DNA from: Turritopsis dohrnii
Taxonomy: Eukaryota; Cnidaria; Hydrozoa; Anthoathecata; Oceaniidae
Direction: 5' to 3'
Length of the DNA stretch: 64,000 bases
Assembly: GCA_027922465.2 (NCBI GenBank)
Contig: BQMF02000257.1
Span: 558,001-622,000, forward strand
Position 1 is the first letter of the stretch. Each line of letters starts with the position of its first letter. Of this stretch, positions 53,579 to 63,550 are shown in pieces. The notes under the pieces are model-generated. The model was not told the origin of the DNA and did no database searches. It was given only the letters and a program-made list of their open reading frames with translations. Position numbers and translations under genes: made by a program.

Positions 53579-54471
53579 TATTAATTTGACAATGCTGATT
53601 ACGAATTTGCTACTCACTAGGGAGATTTGTAAACTCGACGAGCCTGCTACACGAAAAACATAAATTACTTGTGAGAATTCTTTTGAAACTGTTCTACTAA
53701 AACGGTACTTCAGAGATTTAAAGCCTTTTGTTGTATCAAAAGAAACATCATTACTTTGCACGCTTATTTCAAGTGTTGATGTGAAGTTTCTAATGACTTT
53801 GTAGGGAAAAATTCACGAACAACTCTGCTAAGCTGTATACAATTCCCTAAAAACCTATAGAAGAATAGTTTCGTATAAACGAAACATGATTTTTCCGAAT
53901 CCCGCTAATTTTTCACAGTTTGTGCAAGGAAAGGTAAAATTTCAAAGGAAAATTTGGTGCTCTAAATTTTCAAAGTGGTGCTTCACCTTCAACTTCTCAC
54001 TTGTATTGACTTGACTATGCGTAGCATAACTACAAATGAGGACCTATATCACCGTTTATACTTCCCGAGCATACTTTTGAAAAATTGACCACCATCGAAA
54101 TTGTCACCATTGATTTGATGTTAGTGGAAATCGAAACATTTTAAAAATTAAGTGTCAATTTTTCCTAAAAAGCACATTTGGGTTCAAATATGAACCAAGG
54201 ATTTCCATATTCCAAATTGTCCTAAATGAACATTTTCACGAAAGTCGAAGCACCTTTATAGTTTGCTCCTTTTTTGACTAAAAATATGGACAAATCATTG
54301 CTAAAAGCTGAACGATAATATGATCATGGAAATTGCTTATTATTGACGCAATCTGAAGACTTACAAAAGTGTTTGGTAAATCTTATTTATGATTGAACAG
54401 AAAGACTAAGTAAACCACGGTGGGGTTTTCCACCATCAATCAAATCTAACAAAAAGCTAATAAAAGCTAAA
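53579..54471. other. No gene seen
   Basis: No supported gene, RNA or repeat structure. Confidence 0.4.
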
Positions 54472-54473
54472 TA

Positions 54474-54668
54474 CAGTGTGTTTCAAAACTTTTCCAAACT
54501 TATTTTTCGATTTTCTCTTTTTCTACTTTTCCATTTCCTACAAAAATTACATCACAAGAAAGACGAAAAAATAAGGATTCCATCGATATAAAACTGATAC
54601 AAATTAATTGGATATTTTCTTCAAAAATGTGATGAAAATTTTTGAAGCCAAAGTTTTGAAACACACTG
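54474..54668. mobile_element. 195-bp mariner-type MITE, TA target
   Basis: 'CAGTGTGTTTCAAAACTT' at the left and 'AGTTTTGAAACACACTG' at the right, flanked by TA. The interior is also found as a fragment at 11521-11660. Confidence 0.85.
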
Positions 54669-54722
54669 TATTACTGTTATTGAGTTACTCAAAGTTTTAC
54701 TAACTAAAAAAATAACTCTTAA

Positions 54723-55489
54723 TTGCCCCCGCAGCGAACGTAAGCGAGCAAGAAGGGATAGTAGTTTCACGAGATAGGCGATGCAATTATTAGCTGATTT
54801 TGCTTTTTTCCCGTTTCAAAGCATGATACTGTAGGTGGGAGACAGAATGTTTTTTCATATCTTTTTCCTAATTTATTATTATATTATACTATGTTATTTA
54901 GGAAGTTCGTATACTAAAATTGCTTTTTCATATTACTTTTGTGTTGTTTTAGTGAAGGGAACGAGGAGGATTTTGAAGGACAGTTTGAAATCTGAAATTG
55001 TGCCAACCATGCATTTTATTTTTGTATATATAATGTTTTAGCTCTATATCTTGGCTATTTTTTTATTTTGAATCAAAGATAGAAACGCTTAAAGTGATTT
55101 CTAATGGATTTACCGCTTTAATTTCTTTTTCGAAAAAGTTTGTTTTTTTCTTTTGGCTTTTCATAATTTCTTCAACAAATCTTATTTTGATTATAAAATA
55201 TGCATCCATGGTTGCAGTTCACACATTTCTTTTGTTTGTAGCAATACTTTCTGATATTACTTGTTAAACCTAGTTTACACTTTTTAAAAGGTATATTAGC
55301 ATTAGTGTGGCTTAGGTCTAAGAGGTTAACAAAAAGTAACAAAAAAGTTGTAATGGATTTTTCGGTTTAATTTTATTTTTTGCGAAACATTTTGTTGCGG
55401 AAAGTTTTCTTTTTTAATGTATAGCTTGCTGTGTGTACAAATTGGAAAGCTTGAGTGCGGGGGCATTTTTAGCTAAAGCTACATGCTAG
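54723..55489 (+). mobile_element. Helitron-like family A, simple copy (767 bp)
   Basis: Starts 'TTGCCCCCGCAGCGAACG' after A and ends 'AGCTACATGCTAG' before T. The hairpin TAGCT-AA-AGCTA and the subterminal GCGGGGGC are both intact. This copy is not interrupted and supplies the empty site for the inverted copy at 32371. It has no open frame of note. Confidence 0.75.
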
Positions 55490-55556
55490 TACGTAATAGT
55501 GTATACATCATTTGGTGAACTGGAAGTGTTTCATTTCATTTTGTGATTTAGGTTTT

Positions 55557-55760
55557 AGTCACTAACTCGAAAAACATAAAGCAAATTAAAAATTCCGAAT
55601 TACTAACTCGGAAAACGTGTAGCAAATAAAATTTTCCGAGTTAGTAACTCGGAAACGTTTAACGAGAATAAAACTTCTGAGTTAGTAATTCGAGAAAAAT
55701 TGAAATCATTTCCGAGTTAGTAACTCGGTTTTGTTACTCGGTTTTGTAACTTGGGAATTC
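55557..55760. repeat. Palindromic short tandem repeats
   Basis: The 17-bp palindrome CCGAGTTAGTAACTCGG is exact at 55636-55652 and 55712-55728 and slightly changed at about 55557, 55595 and 55677. Spacing is about 35-41 bp. The intervals are AT-rich and similar ('aaa', 'acgt', 'gcaaat'), so this is a tandem repeat with a palindrome in each unit. Confidence 0.8.
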
Positions 55761-56160
55761 CGAACCTTGTATACATAAAAGGCATATAGTTATACAAGAA
55801 CAAATTAATTGATTTGTTTCCTTGATCTCCGTTGTTGATTTGAAACTGTTCATTTTTCAGCTTTCTAACTCATTGAAAGAATTTCTTGAAAACTGTAGCT
55901 ACTTTATTCTATTTCTCTAAGCTAAATGTCTTATGAACTTTCACTTGGGCACACGTTATCAATGCTAACACTCAATGAAGTTACTGTATATTGAATAGCA
56001 AATCAGAGAATATTTTTCAACCATTATGGTAGGTAAAATTGCTTACAGTTTACAGCAGTTCAATTTGCGTGACAAATGACAGAGATTATACCCTTTCAAA
56101 CAGATGAATTCCATCATGGTGTATACCATAATGTTCTGTTTTTTTTGGTTATTATATAGA

Positions 56161-56430
56161 CACTAGTAACCCGGGTAAAATTTTTACCACATCTAACTTC
56201 GAAAATGATGTACGCAAATCCCGTGTCGAAAAAAGGTGACGAAAAATATAATAATACTAATGGTTCCCCCGCAACGATAAAAAACTGACGTCACGGCACG
56301 TGCTACTATATAATAACCGTAAAAATCGCATGGCCTAACGAAGAATATGACCACGACTAGTATCCCGTGTAAAAACTTTTTACTGTTGCATTTCTCAAAA
56401 CGACGCATCGCTCACACCCGTGTCGAACAT
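56161..56430. repeat. Two-copy tandem repeat with 'actagtaacccgggtaaaa' core
   Basis: 'cactagtaacccgggtaaaa' at 56161 and 'gactagtatcccgtgtaaaa' at 56355 begin similar stretches ending in 'cccgtgtcgaa'. The period is about 195 bp. The class is unknown. Confidence 0.55.
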
Positions 56431-56530
56431 TATACAGAAATAAAAAGTTATCATAATCGGCGCTGTGCATACCAATTCTAATTTAGGGAGTGAAATATTT
56501 AACTTTTTTAAACGGTTTTTCCTCCATATT

Positions 56531-57101
56531 TGTTGTCTAAAGGGGGCTTACGCAGACTATCACCGAAACGGTTTATGGTTGTAACATAATGTTCAATCTG
56601 AAACACATACAAAGACTTCATAAATAATATATAAATATGGTATATGGTATACATGATACATCATATAATAAATACAATAAATACAATAAACAATAAATAG
56701 TATGAGAAACAACCTACCAGAATGGCCGGATGTGATAGCTGGAAAGCTGTCCAAAATGGTGTACAAAAGTACAAAAATAAAATGGTTGAAAAATTTGATT
56801 CCTAACTCATGGAAGCTATATGAGTGAATGAACTGTGTGAAAATGTCTCAATATTTATAAAAAAATAAAGTGATAATTGCTCCCAATTGAATATAATATG
56901 TTACAAAGAAAAGCTAAACAAAGGAAATGTGTGATATATATAAAAAACTAATTACCTAGTGTATATGATGTCATGCAATGTAGCAAAAAATGGTAGACAA
57001 AATGGTAGACAAAATGTAAACAAATAACAAGAAATTAAAAAGTAAAATGATATTTTTGTATTTTTTAAAAAGTTATAAAGTTTTTATTTGATTATTCAAC
57101 A
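56531..57101 (-). repeat. BEL 3' LTR, 571 bp
   Basis: Begins TGTTGTCTAAAGG and ends TTATTCAACA in plus orientation (TG...CA). Its first 450 bases are repeated at 63551-64000 with one mismatch. Confidence 0.95.
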
Positions 57102-57115
57102 CTCCCCCAGGGAGG
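57102..57115 (-). other. Polypurine tract of the BEL element
   Basis: On the minus strand 'CCTGGGGGAG' directly precedes the 3' LTR, the position where plus-strand DNA synthesis is primed. Confidence 0.6.
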
Positions 57116-57137
57116 TTTTAAATTTCTTGAGCACAAT

Positions 57138-57375
57138 AATACATATCGACCAACAAAACGTATCAACCAACATGTCGACCAATAAAATGTATTACCAACA
57201 TATCGACCAATAAAACATATCGACCAATAAAATGTATTACCAACATATCGACCAATAAAACATATCGACCAACAAAACATATCTACCAACAAAACATATC
57301 GACCAACAAAACGTATCGACCAACAAAACGTATCAACCAACAAAGCATATTGACCAACATGTCGTTTTGACCAAC
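57138..57375. repeat. 17-bp minisatellite in the BEL 3' untranslated region
   Basis: About thirteen imperfect copies of 'cgaccaacaaaacatat' (variants with aataaaa and caaccaac) lie between the Gag-Pol stop and the polypurine tract. A minus-strand frame through it (57092-57343) is an artefact of the repeat. Confidence 0.85.
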
Positions 57376-57381
57376 ATTAGA

Positions 57382-60300
57382 TTAGTTGACTTTGGATTTA
57401 TCGTGTAATTCATCCATAAAGTCCATTTCATCAATAGAACGTATCAGGACAAGATTTCTGACTGAGCGAAACGTTTCACGATTTAAAGATTCATTTGAGT
57501 TTCTGTACTTTACACGTACTTTTCGTACTGTACCATCTTTTGTCGGTTCTACTTCTGAAATAATGCCATACTGGTAAGTGGATGAGATTGCTGTGTCTGT
57601 TTTTGTGAACAGCACGATGTCTCCAACTTGGAGGTTCTTGTCTCCATCGAACCATTTACGTTGCTCCATAAGTTTTGGGACATGATTCAACAACCAACTT
57701 TCAAACCAGCAATTGTAGATTTTGGTATTTAATTTTAATAGCTTCAATGGGTTGTTACATACAATCATCTCACCAGTTGGGCTGCGTTCATTACTTCTGC
57801 CAAGAAGTAGCCTGTTGGGTGTGATTAAATCCAGGTTTTCAACATCTGTCTTACTTCCAATTGTAATTGGCAAATCATTGATGCTATTTGCAATAATTGA
57901 AACTAACGTCTCCCATTGAAGTAATGATAAACGTTCATTCTGAGCACTCTTCTCAATTGACTTGTTTATCTCTTGAATCTTTCTTTCTGCTTTTCCATTC
58001 ATATTATGTCCGCCAACCGGACAAACAGTGAATTCAACAGCAACACGTTTGTGTATTTGATGTTGGATGTCGCTGAAAATCAGACGCATATCATCACATC
58101 CTTTAACTAGTTGACTCCCACTGTCACAGAACAATCTTTTTGGGAAACCATAGTTGCTGGAAAATCGGATGAATGCCATGATGAATGCTTCACTTGAATA
58201 ATCATCCATTATCTTGATGGATGTAGTTGTTGTTGTGCAGCAACAAAATACTGCAAGCCAAATCTTGATGGTTGTACGTTTGTGGAGTGGAGAGTAAGCA
58301 AGGTATGGTCCTGAAAGATCGACTTGTGTGCCATAAAAAGGTGGTGCAATAGTGATGCAACATTCAGGAATTGGTCCCATTGTTGCTTCGATGGTCTTCT
58401 TCATAAGATAACGACATCTTAAACACTGCTTTCGAATACATTTGACCAGTTGTCGGCCTTCTATGATGTAGACCGTCTTTAGGATGCATCTCAATGTTGA
58501 TTCAACACCAGAATGCTTGTACACAGGATGATTCCAATGTACGTCCAATACCACGCTGTATGCAATGGGGCTGTCCTTGTCCAAAACTGGAACACAAAAC
58601 GTTGTGCTGGCAAGATCTCGCATTGTAGTTGTGTATCTTCCAACGATGGTGACTTCATCTTCTGGCAGAATTCTCCCAGTATAAATTAGAAGATTGCCTT
58701 TTCGAGAGGTGAATTTTTCATATTTCTTTGGTTGCACGAATTGAATGACTTCACATGTACCCATACGAAAGAAATAGTCTGCAGAAGTTTTAAGTTCAGC
58801 TTCTGTGAGTTGTGTTGACTGTTGTTGTCCTTTCTTCAGTAAGTGGTTGCAAAATCGTATAACATATGCAAGAATTCTTACAACTTTGCTAAATGCGTGA
58901 CGATTCGGATCTATTAGGTAGCCAGAAAATGCATACCTATCTTTGAGGTTGTCTGGTATATGTTTGACGAAATGTGCATTAACTTCCTCCTCGGCTTCTA
59001 ATACTTCATTTTCATTCAGCTTGATTTCATCTGACGATAACATAGGAAATGATGTAGATTGTAGTGTCATCCATGGAAATCCATTGATCCACGTTGAATC
59101 TTGATTGACGTCATGTATAGTCACGCCCTTTCTCGTACCAATGTCGGCTGCCATATCTTTGGACTGAACGTAATACCATTGTTGTCTTGATGTGAATCGT
59201 AATGTCTCGATGACTCTGTTTCGGGTCCAGAGTTTCAGTGGCTTTTCATCGTTTGATAACCAATGAAGGCAAATTTGGCTGTCTGTGAACTTGATTGAGC
59301 TTTTGTGGAAATCTTTGAACGATCTTCGCACTATTTCGCCAGTGTAAGCATTGGTCAAAGCAGCATATAATTCTGCTCTTGGTTGACTCATATCCTTTGG
59401 GACGACACGTGTGCGTGCAAATACAAGTTGACATGAGAATGAGCCATTTCGTCTTTTGAATCTTGCATATACACACGAACAAAGCATGGACTTGCTTGCA
59501 TCTCCAAAGTCAAGTGTATTGATGTTGAGGTCAACTGCATCCTCGGGAACGATTGCACGGTTGAAGCGAAGAGTTCCAATGCTCTTGATAAGGTCGAAAT
59601 TTGATTCCCATAGTGGACGTAAGTCATCAGGTATAACATCATCCCAGTCAAGTTTGCGCGAGACAAGTACTTGCAAATCCATCTTCAGTGATGCAACAAT
59701 AGGGGCAACTTTGCCTGTCAAGTCAAATACCTCTGAAACTTTTGATGAGCAGTGTCTTCTTGTGAGTTTTTTTGGAATTACATTTGTCATGTTTGAAGGT
59801 TTCTTGCCACGTTGCTTCTTGGCAAAGTTGAGATCGCTAATGTTAATTGATAGTGTGTCTTCTTTAACGAACCACTTCATCCCTCCAACAAAGATAGTCT
59901 CTCCATCGTTTGTGAGGTTGGCAGGTGGGTCTTCTCCGGAAAACGTAACACCTTTCAATCGGAATCCTCCCCGATTCAGGACCAATTCAAGTTCGTCGGC
60001 TCGCCGATGTGCAACTTCTCTCGTATCTTCACCAGATATGCAGTCATCTACATAAACATCATCTTGGATCGTTTCATTGACTTCAGGATATTCAGATGCT
60101 GATAGTTGAGCGACTTTGCGTAATCCAAAAACGGCTTGGTTCCCACTAGGACGAACTCCATAAATCAGGGTTTTGATAACCTTTTCATCTGGGATGTTGT
60201 CTGGATTTAGATCCTCGTTCCAAATGTATCTCTGGTAACACCAATCGGATTCTTTCAACCGCACAGTATTGTACATCTTGCTAATATCGCTATGTAGAGC

Positions 60301-63300
60301 CACACGATGCATTGACCAACGAATGAGGATTTCCTGCAATTTGTTGAGTTTGTTGCGTCCTTTTGCAAGTACATCATTGAGACTGTTTCCAGATGATGTG
60401 GCTTGTGACGCGTCAAAGACGATTCGGCAAGGGGTACTGATGGAATTCCCCTTCCAGACGGCCCGCCAAGGGATGTAATTTTGGATTGGATTTTCTTGTA
60501 ACATGAGTTGAACGTCTTGAGGTAGGTTTTTAGTGTACTCGACAAATCCCATTTGTTGCAGTTTATTCTCTGAGTTGAGTACGTCCTCCTTATCTTGAGC
60601 GTTGGCTGGATGATTCAGTTTCCGGAGTTGTTGACGATAAACCTTCATTGCCAGATCTTTGTTTGGAGAAAGCTTCGATTGTGGATTATCAATGAATGGA
60701 AGTGTTGCAGATGTTGTAGAAGATTTAAGATCAACATAGACTGAAGATTCAATGAGGCTTTGCTCAACCTCCTCTTTAATGCTGATTGCTTTGATTGCTT
60801 CGTGGTTCTTGCAGGATTGACAGTTCCGGCAAGTTGGGCATTTGTAGCTGATCTCGCTTCCGGTTGACTCCACTTCTTCGAACACTCGTTGTAGCTTTGA
60901 TAGATGAACTTGGGTTGGGCAAATAGTTGAAAAAGGATCCCCTCCATATCCAAGAAGAGGAACGTCTATTCTGGTTTGTTGATACTGATAGGTGACAAAA
61001 CTTGCTGGAAAGTTCTTGTGGACTTGTGTGAATGATTTGTGTGGTCCACCAACGACACCACGTTCTCCATTCGGACATGCAAATGAAGATTGGAATATCG
61101 TTAACCCAGATGGCAATTGATGAATTGGTTTTGGATGATATCTCAGGTACTTTACTCCGATCATGAGATGGATCTCCCCTCCAACAGACGGCTGAAGTTT
61201 TGGAAGTTTCTCGGTGCCACCAGTTGATTTGTAGTGACGATGGATGTCCTCTTCAACTTCCTTCAATTGGTAGATTGGAAATTTGGACGTAATTTTTTTG
61301 AGACAAACTCCTGATAGTGTAACGGGGCTTCCATCGTGTAATGAAAGATTGACATGATACGTTCCGGATGACTTCATTGACATGTTGCCGACGCCACCAA
61401 GTGAAATTGGTTCACTGCTCTTTATTTGGGCATATGATCCGAGTAGCTGGACTGCCTTCTCAGATACAATAAAATCGCTACAGCCAGAGTCGTAGAAAAT
61501 GTTGAGTTGATTGCCATTGACTTGAATGGGCTGTAACAGATAGATACCTCTGTTTTGGATGGAATCCTTTGATGATGGTTCGGACACATGACCATGTTGG
61601 ATATGAAAAGACAGTTGGATTTCCCTTGAGAATGTTGGGAGGTTAGATGACTTCATACATCTCATCTTGAATTTCTCGAGTACTTCTTGGTTGGCAGCAT
61701 CTTCTTTGTGCTTTTCACAAACGAGAACATGATTTTTGATTGGATACTTGCTGTGACTTGGATGTGGGCAGATGAACTGGCGTTGACATCGTCCTTCTTG
61801 GTGTTTTCCTTCATTTACGTTTGCACCAGGTAGTAGACATTGGTGGCAGAGTCCTTTGTCACGGATGATCTTGAGACGTGCAGCAGGGGTTTTCTCTGCA
61901 AATTTTCTGCATGTGAAGTACTGTATGATCTTCTCATTGTTGGGACCATAGGTTGCAATGTGGTCGGATGATCCAGATGATTCCCCGCAGATGTGACAGA
62001 TTGGAGATTCGGTAGAGCCAAAGTATGAAGATTCTTTAACAGGTCTTCTGTTTGTCTTGAATGACCCTTCCTTGTGATCGTTTTTGTCTTTGAGGCTGTT
62101 GATTATTGACTTCTGTTGTTGAAGACTTTCTTCTCGTTCTAGAAACTTGAGTAAACGTTCCCAAGTCTCTTTTTCGTCCGGTTTATCATCTGTAATGCTT
62201 GACAGGAAACGTGTAAGTCGTCCATCTCCGAGATGTGCATAGATACTTGTAAGTGCGTCACCATAGTACAGGTTGTGTTCAATATTGTGTTGTTTGGCCA
62301 TTGACATAACCTCTCGTAGCATGTTGGTAAGTGAGCTGATTGCAACCATTAACTTCTCAGGATCCCTGATTTTTGACAGATCAGGTTTGGTTAGCGTTTG
62401 TAATTTCTTCGACAACATAATCTTGGTGTCACCATAGGCAACTTTCAATCTTCTCCAGATGTCATCAATGTCGTTGATGCTCCTCACCAGAGTTAAAGCT
62501 GGCTCAGCAAGGAAATTATTCTTTAGCAGATCAGGCAAAAGCTTGGTTGGCGTGGATTGAAGATACAGTTTTTCAAAATTGTCTTTAAAAGTGTAATAAT
62601 CAACAGATGATTCATACCCATGGAATTGATTGAGTTTGATGTTGAGGTGCTCTTTGTTGTAATGAAGATCTTTGTCAAGTTTTCGTTTTGAGATTTCGTC
62701 GTTTACTAATTTAACAAAATCATGTTTACGAGAGTCTAATTTCGCATATCTATCTCCGATATCTTTGACCACAATAAGTGTCTCTGCCTTTGTAATTGGT
62801 GATTGCAATATCTCCTCGTACTTTTCGGACATTTTCTCAAATCTTCTGATGATGGAGCTGTTTTCATTCTTCAGTTGTACAAGTTCAACATCACTGATTT
62901 GTTCAAGGTTTTGTTCGAATTGTTTTTCAAACTGTTCTACAGAGCGTTTCAAATTCTCGAGGACAAAGACAGCTGCAACTTCCTTTGATCCACTCGCATC
63001 GATGGATTGTTTGATTTGAGTTCTGATAACAAGTTTTGATTTGTAATCGATGGCTTCCTTGATCGAGGTTGAGATTGATTCATATATGTTGTCAACGGAT
63101 ATACGTAAAACATCATCTGGCGTTACCTCACGTAGCTTTTGGCGAATTTTCTTCCTACTTTGTTTGTGTTCTTCGATTAGGTTGTCAACTTCTTGTGTTG
63201 AAGCACATGCACAGAGCGGACTTTCATCGATCAGTTCTTTTGCTTCTTCTATCAGGTCCATAATGTCTGCAACAATTGTCTCAGGCTGCGTCATGATTGA

Positions 63301-63432
63301 CTCTTCTGATTCGAGGTTTAATGGTTGGTCGGACAAGGTGACTTCAGGTTCAGGTTTCTGACAGACTTGTCCAGTTGAATGAAGTTTACTGTAGTCGAGT
63401 ACCTGTTGGTTACGTAGGTTATATCTCGACAT
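57382..63432 (-). CDS. BEL/Pao Gag-Pol polyprotein, 2016 aa
   Basis: One uninterrupted frame. In order: a coiled-coil-rich N-terminus; a BEL Gag domain (about 262-345, 'KLNQFHGYESSVDYYTFKDN'); Cys/His knuckles ('CHICGESSGSSDH', about 480, and 'CHQCLLPG', about 535); an aspartic protease with Asp-Ser-Gly in 'IFYDSGCSDFIVS' (about 647); reverse transcriptase with 'RIVFDAS' and the catalytic YVDD (about 1123-1126); RNase H ('LDFGDASKS', about 1309; 'PRAELYA'); an integrase zinc region (about 1640-1670); and an integrase core with Asp about 1702, Asp about 1769 and Glu about 1816. A C-terminal 'LQVGDIVLFTKTD' domain follows. It makes all the enzymes for reverse transcription and integration. No envelope frame was seen. 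All catalytic motifs are present, so it may be active. Confidence 0.95.
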   Translation of the reverse strand: MSRYNLRNQQVLDYSKLHSTGQVCQKPEPEVTLSDQPLNLESEESIMTQPETIVADIMDLIEEAKELIDESPLCACASTQEVDNLIEEHKQSRKKIRQKLREVTPDDVLRISVDNIYESISTSIKEAIDYKSKLVIRTQIKQSIDASGSKEVAAVFVLENLKRSVEQFEKQFEQNLEQISDVELVQLKNENSSIIRRFEKMSEKYEEILQSPITKAETLIVVKDIGDRYAKLDSRKHDFVKLVNDEISKRKLDKDLHYNKEHLNIKLNQFHGYESSVDYYTFKDNFEKLYLQSTPTKLLPDLLKNNFLAEPALTLVRSINDIDDIWRRLKVAYGDTKIMLSKKLQTLTKPDLSKIRDPEKLMVAISSLTNMLREVMSMAKQHNIEHNLYYGDALTSIYAHLGDGRLTRFLSSITDDKPDEKETWERLLKFLEREESLQQQKSIINSLKDKNDHKEGSFKTNRRPVKESSYFGSTESPICHICGESSGSSDHIATYGPNNEKIIQYFTCRKFAEKTPAARLKIIRDKGLCHQCLLPGANVNEGKHQEGRCQRQFICPHPSHSKYPIKNHVLVCEKHKEDAANQEVLEKFKMRCMKSSNLPTFSREIQLSFHIQHGHVSEPSSKDSIQNRGIYLLQPIQVNGNQLNIFYDSGCSDFIVSEKAVQLLGSYAQIKSSEPISLGGVGNMSMKSSGTYHVNLSLHDGSPVTLSGVCLKKITSKFPIYQLKEVEEDIHRHYKSTGGTEKLPKLQPSVGGEIHLMIGVKYLRYHPKPIHQLPSGLTIFQSSFACPNGERGVVGGPHKSFTQVHKNFPASFVTYQYQQTRIDVPLLGYGGDPFSTICPTQVHLSKLQRVFEEVESTGSEISYKCPTCRNCQSCKNHEAIKAISIKEEVEQSLIESSVYVDLKSSTTSATLPFIDNPQSKLSPNKDLAMKVYRQQLRKLNHPANAQDKEDVLNSENKLQQMGFVEYTKNLPQDVQLMLQENPIQNYIPWRAVWKGNSISTPCRIVFDASQATSSGNSLNDVLAKGRNKLNKLQEILIRWSMHRVALHSDISKMYNTVRLKESDWCYQRYIWNEDLNPDNIPDEKVIKTLIYGVRPSGNQAVFGLRKVAQLSASEYPEVNETIQDDVYVDDCISGEDTREVAHRRADELELVLNRGGFRLKGVTFSGEDPPANLTNDGETIFVGGMKWFVKEDTLSINISDLNFAKKQRGKKPSNMTNVIPKKLTRRHCSSKVSEVFDLTGKVAPIVASLKMDLQVLVSRKLDWDDVIPDDLRPLWESNFDLIKSIGTLRFNRAIVPEDAVDLNINTLDFGDASKSMLCSCVYARFKRRNGSFSCQLVFARTRVVPKDMSQPRAELYAALTNAYTGEIVRRSFKDFHKSSIKFTDSQICLHWLSNDEKPLKLWTRNRVIETLRFTSRQQWYYVQSKDMAADIGTRKGVTIHDVNQDSTWINGFPWMTLQSTSFPMLSSDEIKLNENEVLEAEEEVNAHFVKHIPDNLKDRYAFSGYLIDPNRHAFSKVVRILAYVIRFCNHLLKKGQQQSTQLTEAELKTSADYFFRMGTCEVIQFVQPKKYEKFTSRKGNLLIYTGRILPEDEVTIVGRYTTTMRDLASTTFCVPVLDKDSPIAYSVVLDVHWNHPVYKHSGVESTLRCILKTVYIIEGRQLVKCIRKQCLRCRYLMKKTIEATMGPIPECCITIAPPFYGTQVDLSGPYLAYSPLHKRTTIKIWLAVFCCCTTTTTSIKIMDDYSSEAFIMAFIRFSSNYGFPKRLFCDSGSQLVKGCDDMRLIFSDIQHQIHKRVAVEFTVCPVGGHNMNGKAERKIQEINKSIEKSAQNERLSLLQWETLVSIIANSINDLPITIGSKTDVENLDLITPNRLLLGRSNERSPTGEMIVCNNPLKLLKLNTKIYNCWFESWLLNHVPKLMEQRKWFDGDKNLQVGDIVLFTKTDTAISSTYQYGIISEVEPTKDGTVRKVRVKYRNSNESLNRETFRSVRNLVLIRSIDEMDFMDELHDKSKVN

Positions 63433-63550
63433 ATAAGTTGGATATTGATGATTGATATTGATACCACGTCAGTTGGAATTGGTTGAAATTGGTGTGATTG
63501 AGCGATAACTTTTAATTGATGGTTGAATTGGAATGATCCTTCTGATTGAA

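Noticed and set aside
57092..57343. 83-residue minus-strand frame of repeated 'ICFIGRYV' and similar text
   Set aside because: It is the translation of the 17-bp minisatellite and overlaps the LTR and polypurine tract.
55557..57375. CRISPR-like regular repeats (55.6 kb and 57.1 kb)
   Set aside because: The genome is animal, the repeats are imperfect, the spacing is short, and the second set is a minisatellite in a retrotransposon.
59456..60055. 199-residue plus-strand frame
   Set aside because: It is antisense to the intact BEL polymerase frame, with no independent support.
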